From Pyrenopolyporus hunteri (lineage: Eukaryota; Ascomycota; Sordariomycetes; Xylariales; Hypoxylaceae), in assembly GCA_902806595.1 (NCBI GenBank), contig CADCXC010000035.1, positions 248,001 through 312,000 on the forward strand: a DNA stretch of 64,000 nucleotides. The letters run 5' to 3'. The number at the start of each line of letters is the position of its first letter. Within the stretch, counting starts at the first letter, position 1. The position numbers were made by a program, and so were the translations under genes. The notes beneath the pieces were generated by a model. That model did no database searches. It worked only from the letters and a program-made list of their open reading frames with translations, and was not told where the DNA came from. Shown piece after piece: positions 24,592-34,811 of this stretch.

Positions 24592-26934
24592 ATGGCGCCA
24601 CACTTAGCTGCCAGTATTCGTAACCGCGAGTCACACTTGGTGAGAAGTCATGCACACGAAGAGGATGTCCCGGGGACGGTCAACGTCAAAGCCGTGGGTC
24701 AGTAACAGTGAACAAGAGCGGTCTTATTCTAACTTACTGATCGTTCACTCAACAGAGGGCGACGATTCCTACAATGGCCAAGCACTCTTTCCCGTGCCAG
24801 CTGAGGATCCTAACGACCCCTTACAGGTATACTCTCGGCCATTAGGCTTGCGGAATCGAGCAGTATCCTGTTCCAGCAATGCTAATAAGCTATAGTGGTC
24901 GAGACCTAAGAAAATCATGATACTAGTGATCATCTGTTGTTACTCCTTCCTCGGCAATTCCGCTCTGCTTGGCCCTGGCCCCTATTTGACGCTTTGGTCC
25001 GAACTGTTCAATATTTCCCCGGCGGAAGCGTCCACGCTCATATCATACCCAAATCTTGCTTATGGCTTCAGTTCCTTCGTACTAGTACCATTGTATCTAA
25101 AATTCGGAAGGCGGCCGGTAATGCTTGGCTCGTTATTAGCTGTAAGTTCAACCAGTAAAACCGCCGGCTTTTATCCTCGTCCCAACTAACTCATTGATAA
25201 AGTTCATTGCCGGCCTCGCAGGATGCTCTCAAGCCACGGACTTTGGTGGATTAATGGTGCGTATGAACCCGTGTGGTTCTGATGCCATAGATCCTTATAT
25301 CTTAGCCCGACTTTTGTCCATGTTGGCTGACGCTCAGTAGTGAGACTTTCCAACCCCTTTTCACCATTAATGGCTTCTCCAAGGCTTATCATGGGGCTTA
25401 AGAGGATTAATAGACTAATATAAACTCTAATATCCTAGGGCGAGTCGGATAATCCATTGCTTTGGTGCCGGTATATGCGAGGCCTTACCAGTTCAGCTTG
25501 TTTCGGACATATTTTTCCTACACGAGCGTGGGAAGCATATCGGTTACTACACATGTACGAGCGAAAGCATCGCATAGACATTTTATAGCACTACTGACTT
25601 CGTGGTTAGTTGGCATGTGCTTCGCTGCTATGGCCACTATTCCGGCCGCATACATGTTGCCTACAAAATATTCCTGGAGGCTCTTTTTCTACGTCATACT
25701 CGCCTTTGCAATTGCGCTATTCATACTCGCATTCTTGTTCGTCGAAGAAACGTCCTACGACAGAGCGGCCCACATGGCCCACGATAACTCCCTAGAGCAC
25801 CCTGATGGAACGGCTTCTAACGCGTCGGAAAAGCGCGAGGAATCTATTGTGGAGCAGATCGTAACCACGCCTACCCGTAAACCGTTTATATCTACTCTTC
25901 GTCCATGGGGCCGTGTCGACCCAAAGATCCATATACATACGCTGATGTGGCGATCCTTCACATACTTCCTTGTTCCTCAAGTCCTATGGGTCATTACCTC
26001 ATTTGGTACAATTATAGGTCTTGGTGCGCTAGCATTCAACTACGTTTTCCCGATTAAAATAATGGCACCTCCGTATAATTGGCCAGAGGTAAGTGTTACC
26101 TTTACCCGTCACTCTTACCAAGGAACCCACTAACTCCTTGAAGTCAAACTCTGGTGTCCAGTCTCTAGGGTCTCTTCTTGGGTTCATTCTCGCTCTTCCG
26201 TTTACCTCCTCCTCGGACCGACTTGCGGGCTACCTGACGAAGCGTAACAATGGCATTCGCGAAGCTGAGATGAGATTGGGAGTGATGCTTCCTGCTATGA
26301 TTATAGGCCCTGCCGGGTTAGTAGTTTATGGCCTTACGGCAGAGTTTAATCTACATTGGATAGGCTACTTTTTCGGATCCGGCTTGGCATCCTTCGGCGG
26401 CTACTTTTATTACTGCTTCACGCTGGCGTATGCTGTCGATTCCTACTATAGCAACACCTCCGAGATGCTCATTGCAATGAATGTCGGGAAACAGGCGGTC
26501 AGCTTCGGGTTAGGGTTCGGCGTACTCGATTGTAAGTTCTTTTATCCTCAACACAATAAGGGGGTTGTATACTCCCTGTCCGGCGTGATTATACAGTTCT
26601 TAGATGGCTTTGGTTTTGTTATCCGTTAGACTAAAACGCGTCTACTAACTCGTATTTCCTCAGGGGTAACCGAGAGCGGCTACGCGGCTATAATTGCGGG
26701 TGCGTTCGGCGGTGGTACGTACTATTGAAAATTATTCCGTCGATATCTATATTCGCTTTATAACTGGAACTACCGTCCCACTGGGCGAAGAGGTTACTGA
26801 CGTTTACCATAATAGTGTACCTATTCAACAACTTGATGCTTATCGTATTTATGTTGCGTGGAAAACAGATTCGACGGTTTATATCGACATCTTGGATAGC
26901 CAAGTTACATAGGCGGGGTGTACATGAATTATAG
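24592..26934 (+). CDS. MFS transporter (HOL1-like), with one faulty exon junction
   Basis: This is a 12-TM major facilitator of the fungal group with EDPNDPLQWS before TM1. Nine exons can be joined: 24592-24697, 24756-24826, 24896-25141, 25203-25256, 25439-25554, 25610-26088, 26144-26531, 26664-26714, 26816-26934, about 542 aa. Landmarks are ILVIICCYSFLGNSALLGPGPYLTLW-type TM1, LKFGRRPVML, IAGLAGCSQAT, HCFGAGICEALPVQLVSDIFFLHERGK, YSWRLFFYV, EETSYDR and NSGVQSLGSLLGF. Most introns are 55-132 bp with CTAAC/CTGAC branches. Two (25142-25202, 26089-26143) end in the rarer AAG acceptor. The junction 25257-25438 is wrong by one base: the exon before ends in phase 0 at a good GTGCGT donor, but the next exon needs one base less after TCCTAG, and the intron would be 182 bp. 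Either the gene is a young pseudogene (1-bp insertion) or splicing there is unusual. Substrate is unknown. Confidence 0.68.
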
Positions 26935-27763
26935 ATATCGTTGGCTTTTCTCGGGTAAAATCATTTTGGAAAATCCCTTCAAGGGGGTCATGAGTCAAAC
27001 TATATGGGGGTGGGAATCCAAATCTCGATTACGAGTCCCGAAGGCGGCTGGCGTTCGGTTTTACGAGAGAGTAAGTACGCCTTATTTCTAACTTCAATAT
27101 CTATGTTCATTCGATGAATAGAAATCTCTTAGAAACACGGAATTAAGGCGTATTTCAAGTTATAGTTAGGTTTGGCAAGATTATGAGCATTTTATGAAAC
27201 CCCTCCTTTTCACCTAATGAAGGCAGTCCGCTTATCCTATCGTGCGCCTACTGTTAATCATAAAATCCCCTTTGACTCACAGTAGCCGTTTAGTGAAGTT
27301 GACGATTTTAATTAATAACGTCTATGCTAAAGCATTGGGATTCTCTTATGCGTGTGCTTATTCCATTGTCCTGACCCTAGAAGCCGTGATAGCCTGTCCC
27401 CACTTCCCCTTTTATCCTCCAGCTCCTAGAAAGAGGCTTTCCGTCAGGATATTTAGAAGTAGTAGAATCACTAATTTCTAAACTAAACTTTTGACTATTT
27501 AAGAAAGAGTAATGGAAAGTAATGATTGGTATTCACAACGAAAAACAGAAAGAAATATTTTATCCATATCGTGTATATAATCAAAACTAACCTAGGTTAA
27601 AAACATCGTCTATCCTCCGTACCTCTTATATCGCTCTTATGATTATCGACGACTCATAGGCACCTCAACCTACTAGATATCCTGAAGCTCGCTAGTCGAT
27701 CATTTCCTTAGCTCTATGTTAATTAACCACACCACTCCTAGATATTGCCCCAGCTAAACCAGC
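26935..27763. other. Spacer upstream of the Zn2Cys6 gene
   Basis: The stretch contains AT-moderate spacer DNA with no recognisable gene. A 79-codon frame at 27242-27481 lacks an ATG start and any known motif. Confidence 0.5.
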
Positions 27764-28150
27764 ATGGCTATTAATAAACGCAACCCTCTCCCTAGTTCCC
27801 GCCCACGTAACGGATGTATACGCTCTACTACCCCTTTACCCACCATTGGTGAATACGTCAAGTCTAAGCCAACGAAGCTAAAGAAGGGAAGGGCGAAGGC
27901 TATCACAAGCTGCGAGAGATGCCGACAAGCTCACATAAAGTGTGTCTCACAAGGCCCGGGGGAACCTTGCGGGAACTGCGCGAAAAGGTCGATACGGTCA
28001 TGTAGCTTCGTACGGTCGCTCGACGAGACGGCCGCTAAGTCAGTATCGACACAGAATAAGGATATCAGCCCACAAACCCCCCAAGCCCAGCAATTACAAA
28101 GACTTGCGGCTTCCGCTATAGCTTACCTGGAGAAAGGAGTGTTGCTTTGA
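27764..28150 (+). CDS. Short Zn(II)2Cys6 (GAL4-type) DNA-binding protein
   Basis: This is a single-exon frame of 128 aa. After a basic N-terminal segment (KSKPTKLKKGRAK) comes a complete fungal zinc binuclear cluster with spacing C-x2-C-x6-C-x8-C-x2-C-x7-C, which binds DNA through two zinc ions. The usual fungal transcription factor has several hundred further residues with a middle homology region; here the protein stops about 55 residues after the cluster, ending in a Gln-rich and Leu/Ala helix (QQLQRLAASAIAYLEKG) that could dimerise. So it is either a real mini-regulator or the surviving 5' end of a larger gene cut off by the telomere-like tract that begins seven bases after the stop. No target can be inferred. 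Confidence 0.65.
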   Translation: MAINKRNPLPSSRPRNGCIRSTTPLPTIGEYVKSKPTKLKKGRAKAITSCERCRQAHIKCVSQGPGEPCGNCAKRSIRSCSFVRSLDETAAKSVSTQNKDISPQTPQAQQLQRLAASAIAYLEKGVLL

Positions 28151-28156
28151 TGTAAT

Positions 28157-28203
28157 GGGGTTAGGGTTCGGGTTCGGGTTAGGGTAAGAATTGGGGTTAG
28201 GGC
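28157..28203. repeat. Interstitial telomere-like repeat (TTAGGG / TTCGGG)
   Basis: GGGG-TTAGGG-TTCGGG-TTCGGG-TTAGGG runs over 28157-28184, and another GGGGTTAGGG follows at 28193-28202. TTAGGG is the telomere repeat of filamentous ascomycetes. The units are in register for four repeats with two TTCGGG variants, which is more than chance in a region of average composition. It could be a scar of telomerase healing, an end-to-end fusion, or a subtelomeric motif carried inwards. Confidence 0.75.
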
Positions 28204-28808
28204 TAGAGCCGTGTATAAGGGGTGAGGCCATAGGAAAACACTTACGCTTTACCCATATTTAAAGCGATCAAAAAGGAAAAGCTACTATTTTACACGTAAG
28301 ATAGTTCGGACGATTCATGAAACAGAGCTATCTCCCCAGTGCTGCATTTAGTGGTCGAGGGACTGCTTTTAGGTATAGTACGTGATTTCTCGGCAGTAGC
28401 TTAGGTGCCTATGTATAACCAGGGCTCACTACTGTATATTCACAAGATTATACTACATAATATATCTACAATTGATGCTAATTTACCGTATCTATCAGTA
28501 TCCCACTGTATGATTGACCTCACCAGCAAAGCGAGGGAAACAAATATGTTATTGAAAAAACTACCTATCTAACTAACCGGGCCGAAGGCCTGGGTATAAA
28601 TACATACTTAAAGATAGCAAAGGGACGCATGCCTCATATGTTTATAGCATGACATCTAGATGCTACATAGAAGCAGGGCCAGGACTTCTACTTAGGACGA
28701 GATATTACGGGAAATATATCGATAGAGAAGTGACAATCACCGAGTTAAGGAGTAATCAGGCTCATCTTATATGTAGAAGCTTAGTTCTTTGATACAGTAT
28801 CCATCCCA
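28204..28808. other. Spacer 3' of the NLR pseudogene
   Basis: Nothing recognisable apart from scattered A/T-rich strings. It lies between the telomere-like tract and the last ankyrin-coding remnant. Confidence 0.5.
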
Positions 28809-31800
28809 TTATGTATTATATCCACTATTTCGACGGATATCAGCCTCATGGCAGTTTAGTAGCATCTCAACAGCAAGCTGAATCTCGTCTTTGTCATTCT
28901 TCAATACTCATGATAATACTGATTCACCACTATCATCTTTAATGTTAATACGAGAAGACTTATCCAAAAGCAATTGCATTACTACTCGGCGCCTCCGGTG
29001 ATGCTCATCTTCCATCGTTATCCAATCCTCTATGAAAGCCACCCCTCGCGTATTTTTGTGTTGCAAGCCATAACGGAGTTTTGCCGTCTATTCCTTTGGA
29101 CTCAATCTTAGCTCCTTTGTCGAGAAGCATTTCTACTACCTTGGTATGCCCCATTATTGCTGCAAACATAAGAGGTGTAGCTCTTGGGTAACACATTTCT
29201 GGTCCGCGTCCTGGGGGGGATAAACTCATTTGTTTCGGAGGGGGTTCCCGCTCGGGCATCCTAGCCTCAATATACGCACCCTTATTAACGAGCGTCTCTA
29301 CTACTAGGACGTGGTTTTCCCGCGCTGCACATAAAAGCGGCGTATAGCCGAACCGATCTCTTGCTTCGACGTTGGCTCCGTTCTTGAGAAGTAGTTCCAC
29401 AACCGTTTCGAGGCCCCAACCAGCGGCGCGGAGAAGTGGTGTCTTATTATTGTTATCCTGAGCTTCGATATTGGCCCCGTTCTTAAGAAGTAATTCCACA
29501 ACTGTTCCGAGACCCCTACCGGTGGCACAAAGAAGTGGTGTCTCATCATTGTCATCCTAGGCTTCGATGTTGGCCCCATTATCCAAAAGCATCTGAATTA
29601 CAGTCGTGAGGCCTTTCTTTACCGCATGGAAGAGTGGTGTGCAACCGAACCAATCTCTAGCCTCTACTTTGGCGCCTCTGCTGAGAAGCTGCTTCACTAT
29701 GCGCTCGTTACCCTGGTCTATAGCAAGGGAAAGTGCTGTTCCACCGGTAAAATACTTCGCCTCGGTATTGGCCCCCTTATCGAGGAGTAAGTGCACCATT
29801 GACTCGTAGCCGTTGTATATAGCAATAAGCAGCGGCGATATAGATGTCTTAGCCTCAATATCAGCTCCACTGTCGAGTAGTTGCCGTGCAATCGCTTCGC
29901 AACCCATTCCGGCTGTATGCGATAATAGCGTATAACCCAGTTCATCCTGAGCAGCGAAGAGATTTTTTTGGGCCTTTTTCCAAGAGCTCCAGAGCTTCTC
30001 CTTCGGCATTCGTTCAAGAAGCATCCTGAAGATGCCCTCGTTTCCGGCCATACACGCCCATGTTAAAATAGACCACCCGTTGCCATCTAGTAGGCTTACA
30101 TCCGCCGACTTACTTCGTAATTGTATACTAATAACCTCTTCAAGCTGACAAAATGATGCCACCATGAGAGAAGTAAGATTTGGTGGAACCCCACGCCAGT
30201 AAGTCGGACCGCTATTCGGATACTTAATAACGGCACCGCGATTTCGGGCGAAATATCTTTCGAACCATGCGGCGGATTTTGGCCGACTTATATCGCAGAG
30301 CAATTCTGCTTGACCGATCACATTCTTATTGTTTATCCCTTTCGCCATGCGGAAGTGGAACGGCCAATTTTCAGCAGCATACGCAAACAGAGTGCCATCA
30401 ACATCCTCTAGCCCCAGATACCATACGCATATTTCCGCAAGTATCTGGTTTGACGCCATTGGATGAAGCGAATGTTGCCACCCATATGGTACCATCATAT
30501 AAATGTGCTTCTCAGGACCAGAGCTGGAAACTAAGAACTCCCTGGCGGTCTGATGTATCAGATACACTTTGGAGTCCATGATAGTAAGGAAAAGCCCACA
30601 AATATTCCTAATAGTAGTACCGAATCTATCTTCGGCTTCGAGCTTGATCCGGTCGCGTAGTCGGTGGTTTTCTTCGATCGCCAACGCTACAGCCATTTCT
30701 CGTAGTGTTAGCGGCCTACGTGCCCCAAGGATAATATGTAGTATTATTCTTGCCTTGTTAGGACTAGGACTCCGAGCCAAGATCTTTTCGTATACTTTAT
30801 AGGTCGAGTTTGCTTCCCGGATCACATTACGCAAGCGGTCCTCCGTGATTCCGTCGCTTATCTTGTTGACAACATCAAGGACAAGAGAAACCCATAAATA
30901 TGTCCGGTTCTCCACTCCTGTGAGCTCGTGTAAGAGCGTGTCCTCTTCTTCCTGGCAGAGGTTGAGACATCTGCTTGTTTCCTTCACCTTAGCTCTTATG
31001 AATAGGTCGATCTCTCCCGAAATCTTACGGGTTTCGGCGTCCGTATCCCCACTCAGGTGAATGGTTGGACGGTAATTCTTCAGAGCTTGAAAACTGCGTT
31101 GGATCTGGGCGTACGGTCGACTAGTCAGGAGAAATTTGAGGTTTGATTTTTGGTCCTCGTCAACATAAAACTTATTCAAAAAGCTTGCAAGTTGGGACCG
31201 CGGACCTTCGTCACATTCGTCCAAGGCATCCAAGACGCAAATGATTTCTCCAGCATCTTTACGGCTCGCCGAACTCGTCAGGATGTTCCAAAGACCAGTC
31301 TTGGAATCGAGTAGCTGTCCGTCTTGTTCGAATTTTCGTAAAATCTCGTCAGAAAGAAGGCTTTCTTTCTGAGTGAAGAGCTGGTGTAGGATGCAACGTA
31401 GGGCGCTTTCTAGGCCTCGCTGGTCTTCGAAGTCTTCCTTGAAGAAGAAGTAGCAGACAGTACTCATTCCGTTGTTCGTAAGGACCTTATCCACTAGATA
31501 TTTGGCTAATACCGATTTTCCGCGGCCTGGGTTGGCCGACGCCCAAAGCAAGGATGATTTTTGGTTTCTTCTCCACCCCTGAAAAAGCGGGTGGCTGATG
31601 AACCATTCACAAGTACCTTCTACTGCTTCTGGATTTCTATCTTTGCGATCTGCGTAAGGTAACGTAGATAGGGTTTTGAGGACCGCGGCTTTCCTGCGAG
31701 CCACGTCGAGATCGCTCTCGTAGGCGGCGGCAACTAGTATTCCCACGATATTAGTACATCGAAACAACTAAAATAAGTTAACACATACGTCTTTGCAAAC

Positions 31801-32833
31801 GACCTTCTACCCGACTATCCCGTATGGCAGCGCCCTCAAGATTCAATGTGGCCCTATATGCCTTGCATATCTCTCTATATATGATATTTTCGGCGGTATT
31901 CGTAGTTATGCTAGCCTCCTTCCCTAGCGATGCGCTCGCGTTGTCGTAGCAGCTATGGAATATCTTGACTAGTTCTTGTTCCTCTATGTAAATCTTCCCT
32001 AGGATCTTGAAGAACAGGCGGTACAAGTAGTCCTTTTCACCTTTTTCAGGTGACTTCAACTTGAGGAACAAGTCGGAACCCTCTAGACAAGGTATATAGT
32101 CCATACGCTCCCCATCTAATGAGACGGGAATGATTCCGTGCTTATCGGGGCCATAAAGCTTCCTTAACTCTAAAAAAGCTAACTCAGTCAGCACATGATG
32201 AAACCCGCTATGATGGCAACTTGCGTCCACTAAGGCTTTAATTTGCCGCCGTAGGACACCCTGTTCTCGGTATTGGTTTTTATGCTCGGCGTATAACGAG
32301 CTGATACTTCCGATGTATGAAGAGGTTAAATCATCTTCGTAGTATGTCCTAAGCACCTCGGAGCCGCATACGATGACTTTGTCGACGCTAGAGATATTCC
32401 TAGGGTTATGGGGAACGCCGTATGATGGAAGCAGGCACCACTGGCTGTCGACGATATTCTGAGTGGCAGCAACTTCCTGCTCAAGAGTTGACCACAGAGG
32501 TAGCGTGTGCTTGTCCGAGAGGGTTCGAGATCGTATAGCCCTCAACCACGCTATGAGGTCACGCACACGGCCGGCGTGAGCGACGCCTTTCTCGGCGTTA
32601 TCGTGGGCGTAAACAACGAAGAGACTTGGGGTAGTTGGTTGGCTGAAAACATCTGTGGCTGCCAGGGCTTCTAGCACCGTTTCGAAGAGCTTATCTCGTG
32701 CTATATTACATACCAGAGTTAGCGGAGTCCGAGATGCAAAAGGACGGAACAAATGATGTTTTTGAAAGGTACCATCAGCCACTTTACACCTATCCATATC
32801 CAAGATACGTGATGCTAATGTACTAAACTCCAT
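28809..32833 (-). pseudogene. Broken NLR: TIR/SEFIR-like domain - NACHT - ankyrin repeats
   Basis: Exon 1 is 32833-31789; a 55-bp GT-AG intron (31788-31734) joins it in frame to exon 2. Residues about 70-245 look like a TIR/SEFIR fold: SLFVVYAHDNA, LIAWLRAIRS, VDKVIVCGSEVL, HHVLTELAFLE, HGIIPVSLDG. From about 400 a NACHT NTPase follows: Walker A ANPGRGKS (about 415-422), Walker B ICVLDALDECD, FLLTSRP. A winged-helix-like segment (RPLTLREMAVALAI, YLIHQTAREFL) comes next, then ankyrin repeats (GANIEA...TPLL). Fungal NLRs of this layout detect non-self or drive cell death. Three lesions break it: TAG at 29559-29557 where sister repeats have CAG; a 1-base frameshift in a G-run near 29050; and a TGA inside the last remnant (KDDSGESVLS then stop). 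Remnants end at TAA 28809. About 1073 residues could still be made up to the TAG. Confidence 0.86.
29374..29571 (-). repeat. Two 99-bp near-identical tandem ankyrin-coding units
   Basis: 29374-29472 and 29473-29571 are head-to-tail 99-bp units, each exactly one 33-residue ankyrin repeat, and very similar at DNA level. The copies differ mostly by single transitions. In one copy the sequence EAQD is encoded, in the other the Gln codon is TAG. High DNA identity between repeats is typical of fungal NLR repeat arrays that change by unequal exchange. Confidence 0.8.
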
Positions 32834-33504
32834 AATAAATCGGCATAGTAGGTAATTACCCTGTATTCAGTTATACCATAGATGGAGGAGCTAGCTGGGA
32901 AAGTCTAGATGGAGAATAAGTATAAAGTACGCGTAAGCGAAGACGAATTTTACGGTTAGATAACCTCCCTAACATTGGGGTTTTCGAACGTAGCCGCCCG
33001 ACCGATTAGTACGTAAGATATCAGGCTCTGGGTAGCTCCATGGTCAGATGTAATAGGGTGAACCACACACATAACCGGCCAATAATAGAGAGCAGCCACC
33101 TCGATACTCGAAATGACGAATCATGAGGAAAAACAGAAAAGAGAATATGATTGGCATAGAGGGTGATATGAAATTTTACTAGTCTAAAACGTAAAGGAAA
33201 GATGCTCCCATTTCTGGTTCTACTCGTTTTCGTGACTTTAGACAAGTTAACACCAATGAAGATATTCTCCGTACGGGTTAAGACTTGGAGGTAAGCGGCC
33301 CACGACTCTTCAAGTCCGAGAGTACCACATAAAATGCGCTTTCAATTGAAGGAATAACTAAACTAATGACTAAATGGGGCATAGCTGAAATAGATATGAG
33401 AAATAAGTCGATAGAGAAAGGGGCGCAGCTATATATACACCTGGGGATAGAGCGTAGGTGTGTCCGGGGCTCCGACAAGCCAGTACGCCACAAGCCAGGC
33501 ACCT
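32834..33504. other. NLR promoter side and spacer
   Basis: This is the upstream region of the broken NLR gene. Open frames here (for example 33278-33544) have no recognisable domain. No RNA gene was seen. Confidence 0.5.
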
Positions 33505-34107
33505 GCACGCCGGACCATAAGCAATTTTTCCGCCAAACCGCCAATTCAAAGAATTTCCAGATGTCAGACCCACTTTAATTACAGGGGTACGCTAAATTTA
33601 TAGGGCTTACAGCGCTATTCTCCCCTTACCTTCAGGGCATCTCATTGTACCTAGGTACCTCGCGATTATGTAATCCAGTATTCAAAAAAGTACGTACCGA
33701 AGCATTACTCAATTACCTACCTACCTACCTACCTTACCTACCCACGTACGCATTATTCAATTACAACCTGTCGAATAGCGACAATCTTATGCGATTAAAT
33801 ATAGTAATCGCTTCAATTAATAATTAATCCTATTTAAAAAGAGGTAGGTTTTAAATAGTTTAGTGGTGTTGCGTAAGTGTAATAAGTATGTAAAGCGCGT
33901 AAGGTTGAAAAATTTATATGCGACGAGTTTTATAGCGGTATTGAGCGTTATAAGCCCTATATTTACAGGGAGATTTAGTGGTTGTATGCGCTGTAAGCCC
34001 TATAGCTTTAGCGCACCCCTGTAATTAAAGTGGGTCTTCAACTTGAATTTCTAGAAATTCTTTGAATTGGCGGTTTGGCGGAAAAATTGCTTATGGTCCG
34101 GCGTGCA
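33505..34107. mobile_element. Inverted-repeat element (about 600 bp, long arms)
   Basis: The left arm 33505-33616 (TGCACGCCGGACC onward) recurs inverted at 33989-34107 over about 115 bp with few differences. A sub-boundary lies inside each arm: CAGGGGT...ACCCCTG, flanked on both sides by TAATTA, which resembles hAT-type termini. The loop (33617-33988) holds a CTAC microsatellite and a piece with no coding capacity. The element may be one long-arm MITE, or a small CAGGGG-ended element nested in older inverted DNA. The outer ends have no clear target duplication. Confidence 0.75.
33715..33752. repeat. (CTAC)n microsatellite
   Basis: Imperfect CTAC/TACC units run for about 35 bp inside the loop of the inverted-repeat element. 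Confidence 0.8.
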
Positions 34108-34811
34108 CCTGGCAGGTCTTCGACGTCTCAGAGCAAGTTGCATGAAGAAGCGCTTAAAACGGTTCATAGCAACACGTAGACCGGTTTATTTTTATACAGA
34201 GCAACGAAATCATTTACTCTAATATGATGGGCATTGGAACGGATTAACGAGAATAACTACACGACGGATGCCCAGCCCCCCTTTCAAGTGTCTAATACAT
34301 AAATCGAAGAACCAACCTAATCTGCTCAACTTAAACGCGACGCGAAGGAATTAAATACTAATTGTCTCATTATGTCAGCCGTAACTCGGGATATGATAGG
34401 TCGTCCGTGGTACTGTATGGTATTTGACATGGGTGGTGCAAGCTTCAGGGGATATGACGTGCGAGAACATCAACCGGGCTGGGTGGTACAGCGAAGCAGC
34501 AGGATGGCGCAACCTCCAGATTTAGTGATCAAGAGACACTTTTGTCAGCAGCTCAGGCGATAACATGGCTTCGGACATGCAAGTCGCAACCGTCGCAAAA
34601 CCTAATAATGGACACGATTCCCCCCATGTTCGAGATTCGACGCAGAAGCCTCCAAACCTCGACGCCCAAAACCTTCGTCCGAGACCATATTTTTTTCTGC
34701 GTCGCCATAGCGATTCGTTCGTAACTCCAGGATAAATGGTTGATTTATGTTTATCAGCTAGATTACGCGTCCACCTGACACCTCGTAAAGTCACAAGTAC
34801 CTACTTAGAAA
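34108..34811. other. Promoter region of the MUP1-like permease
   Basis: No gene is supported. Short frames on both strands lack domains. The permease ATG lies at the right end. Confidence 0.5.

Noticed and set aside
28157..28203. True chromosome end
   Set aside because: The repeat tract is only about 45 bp, has variant units and is followed by many kilobases of unique sequence.
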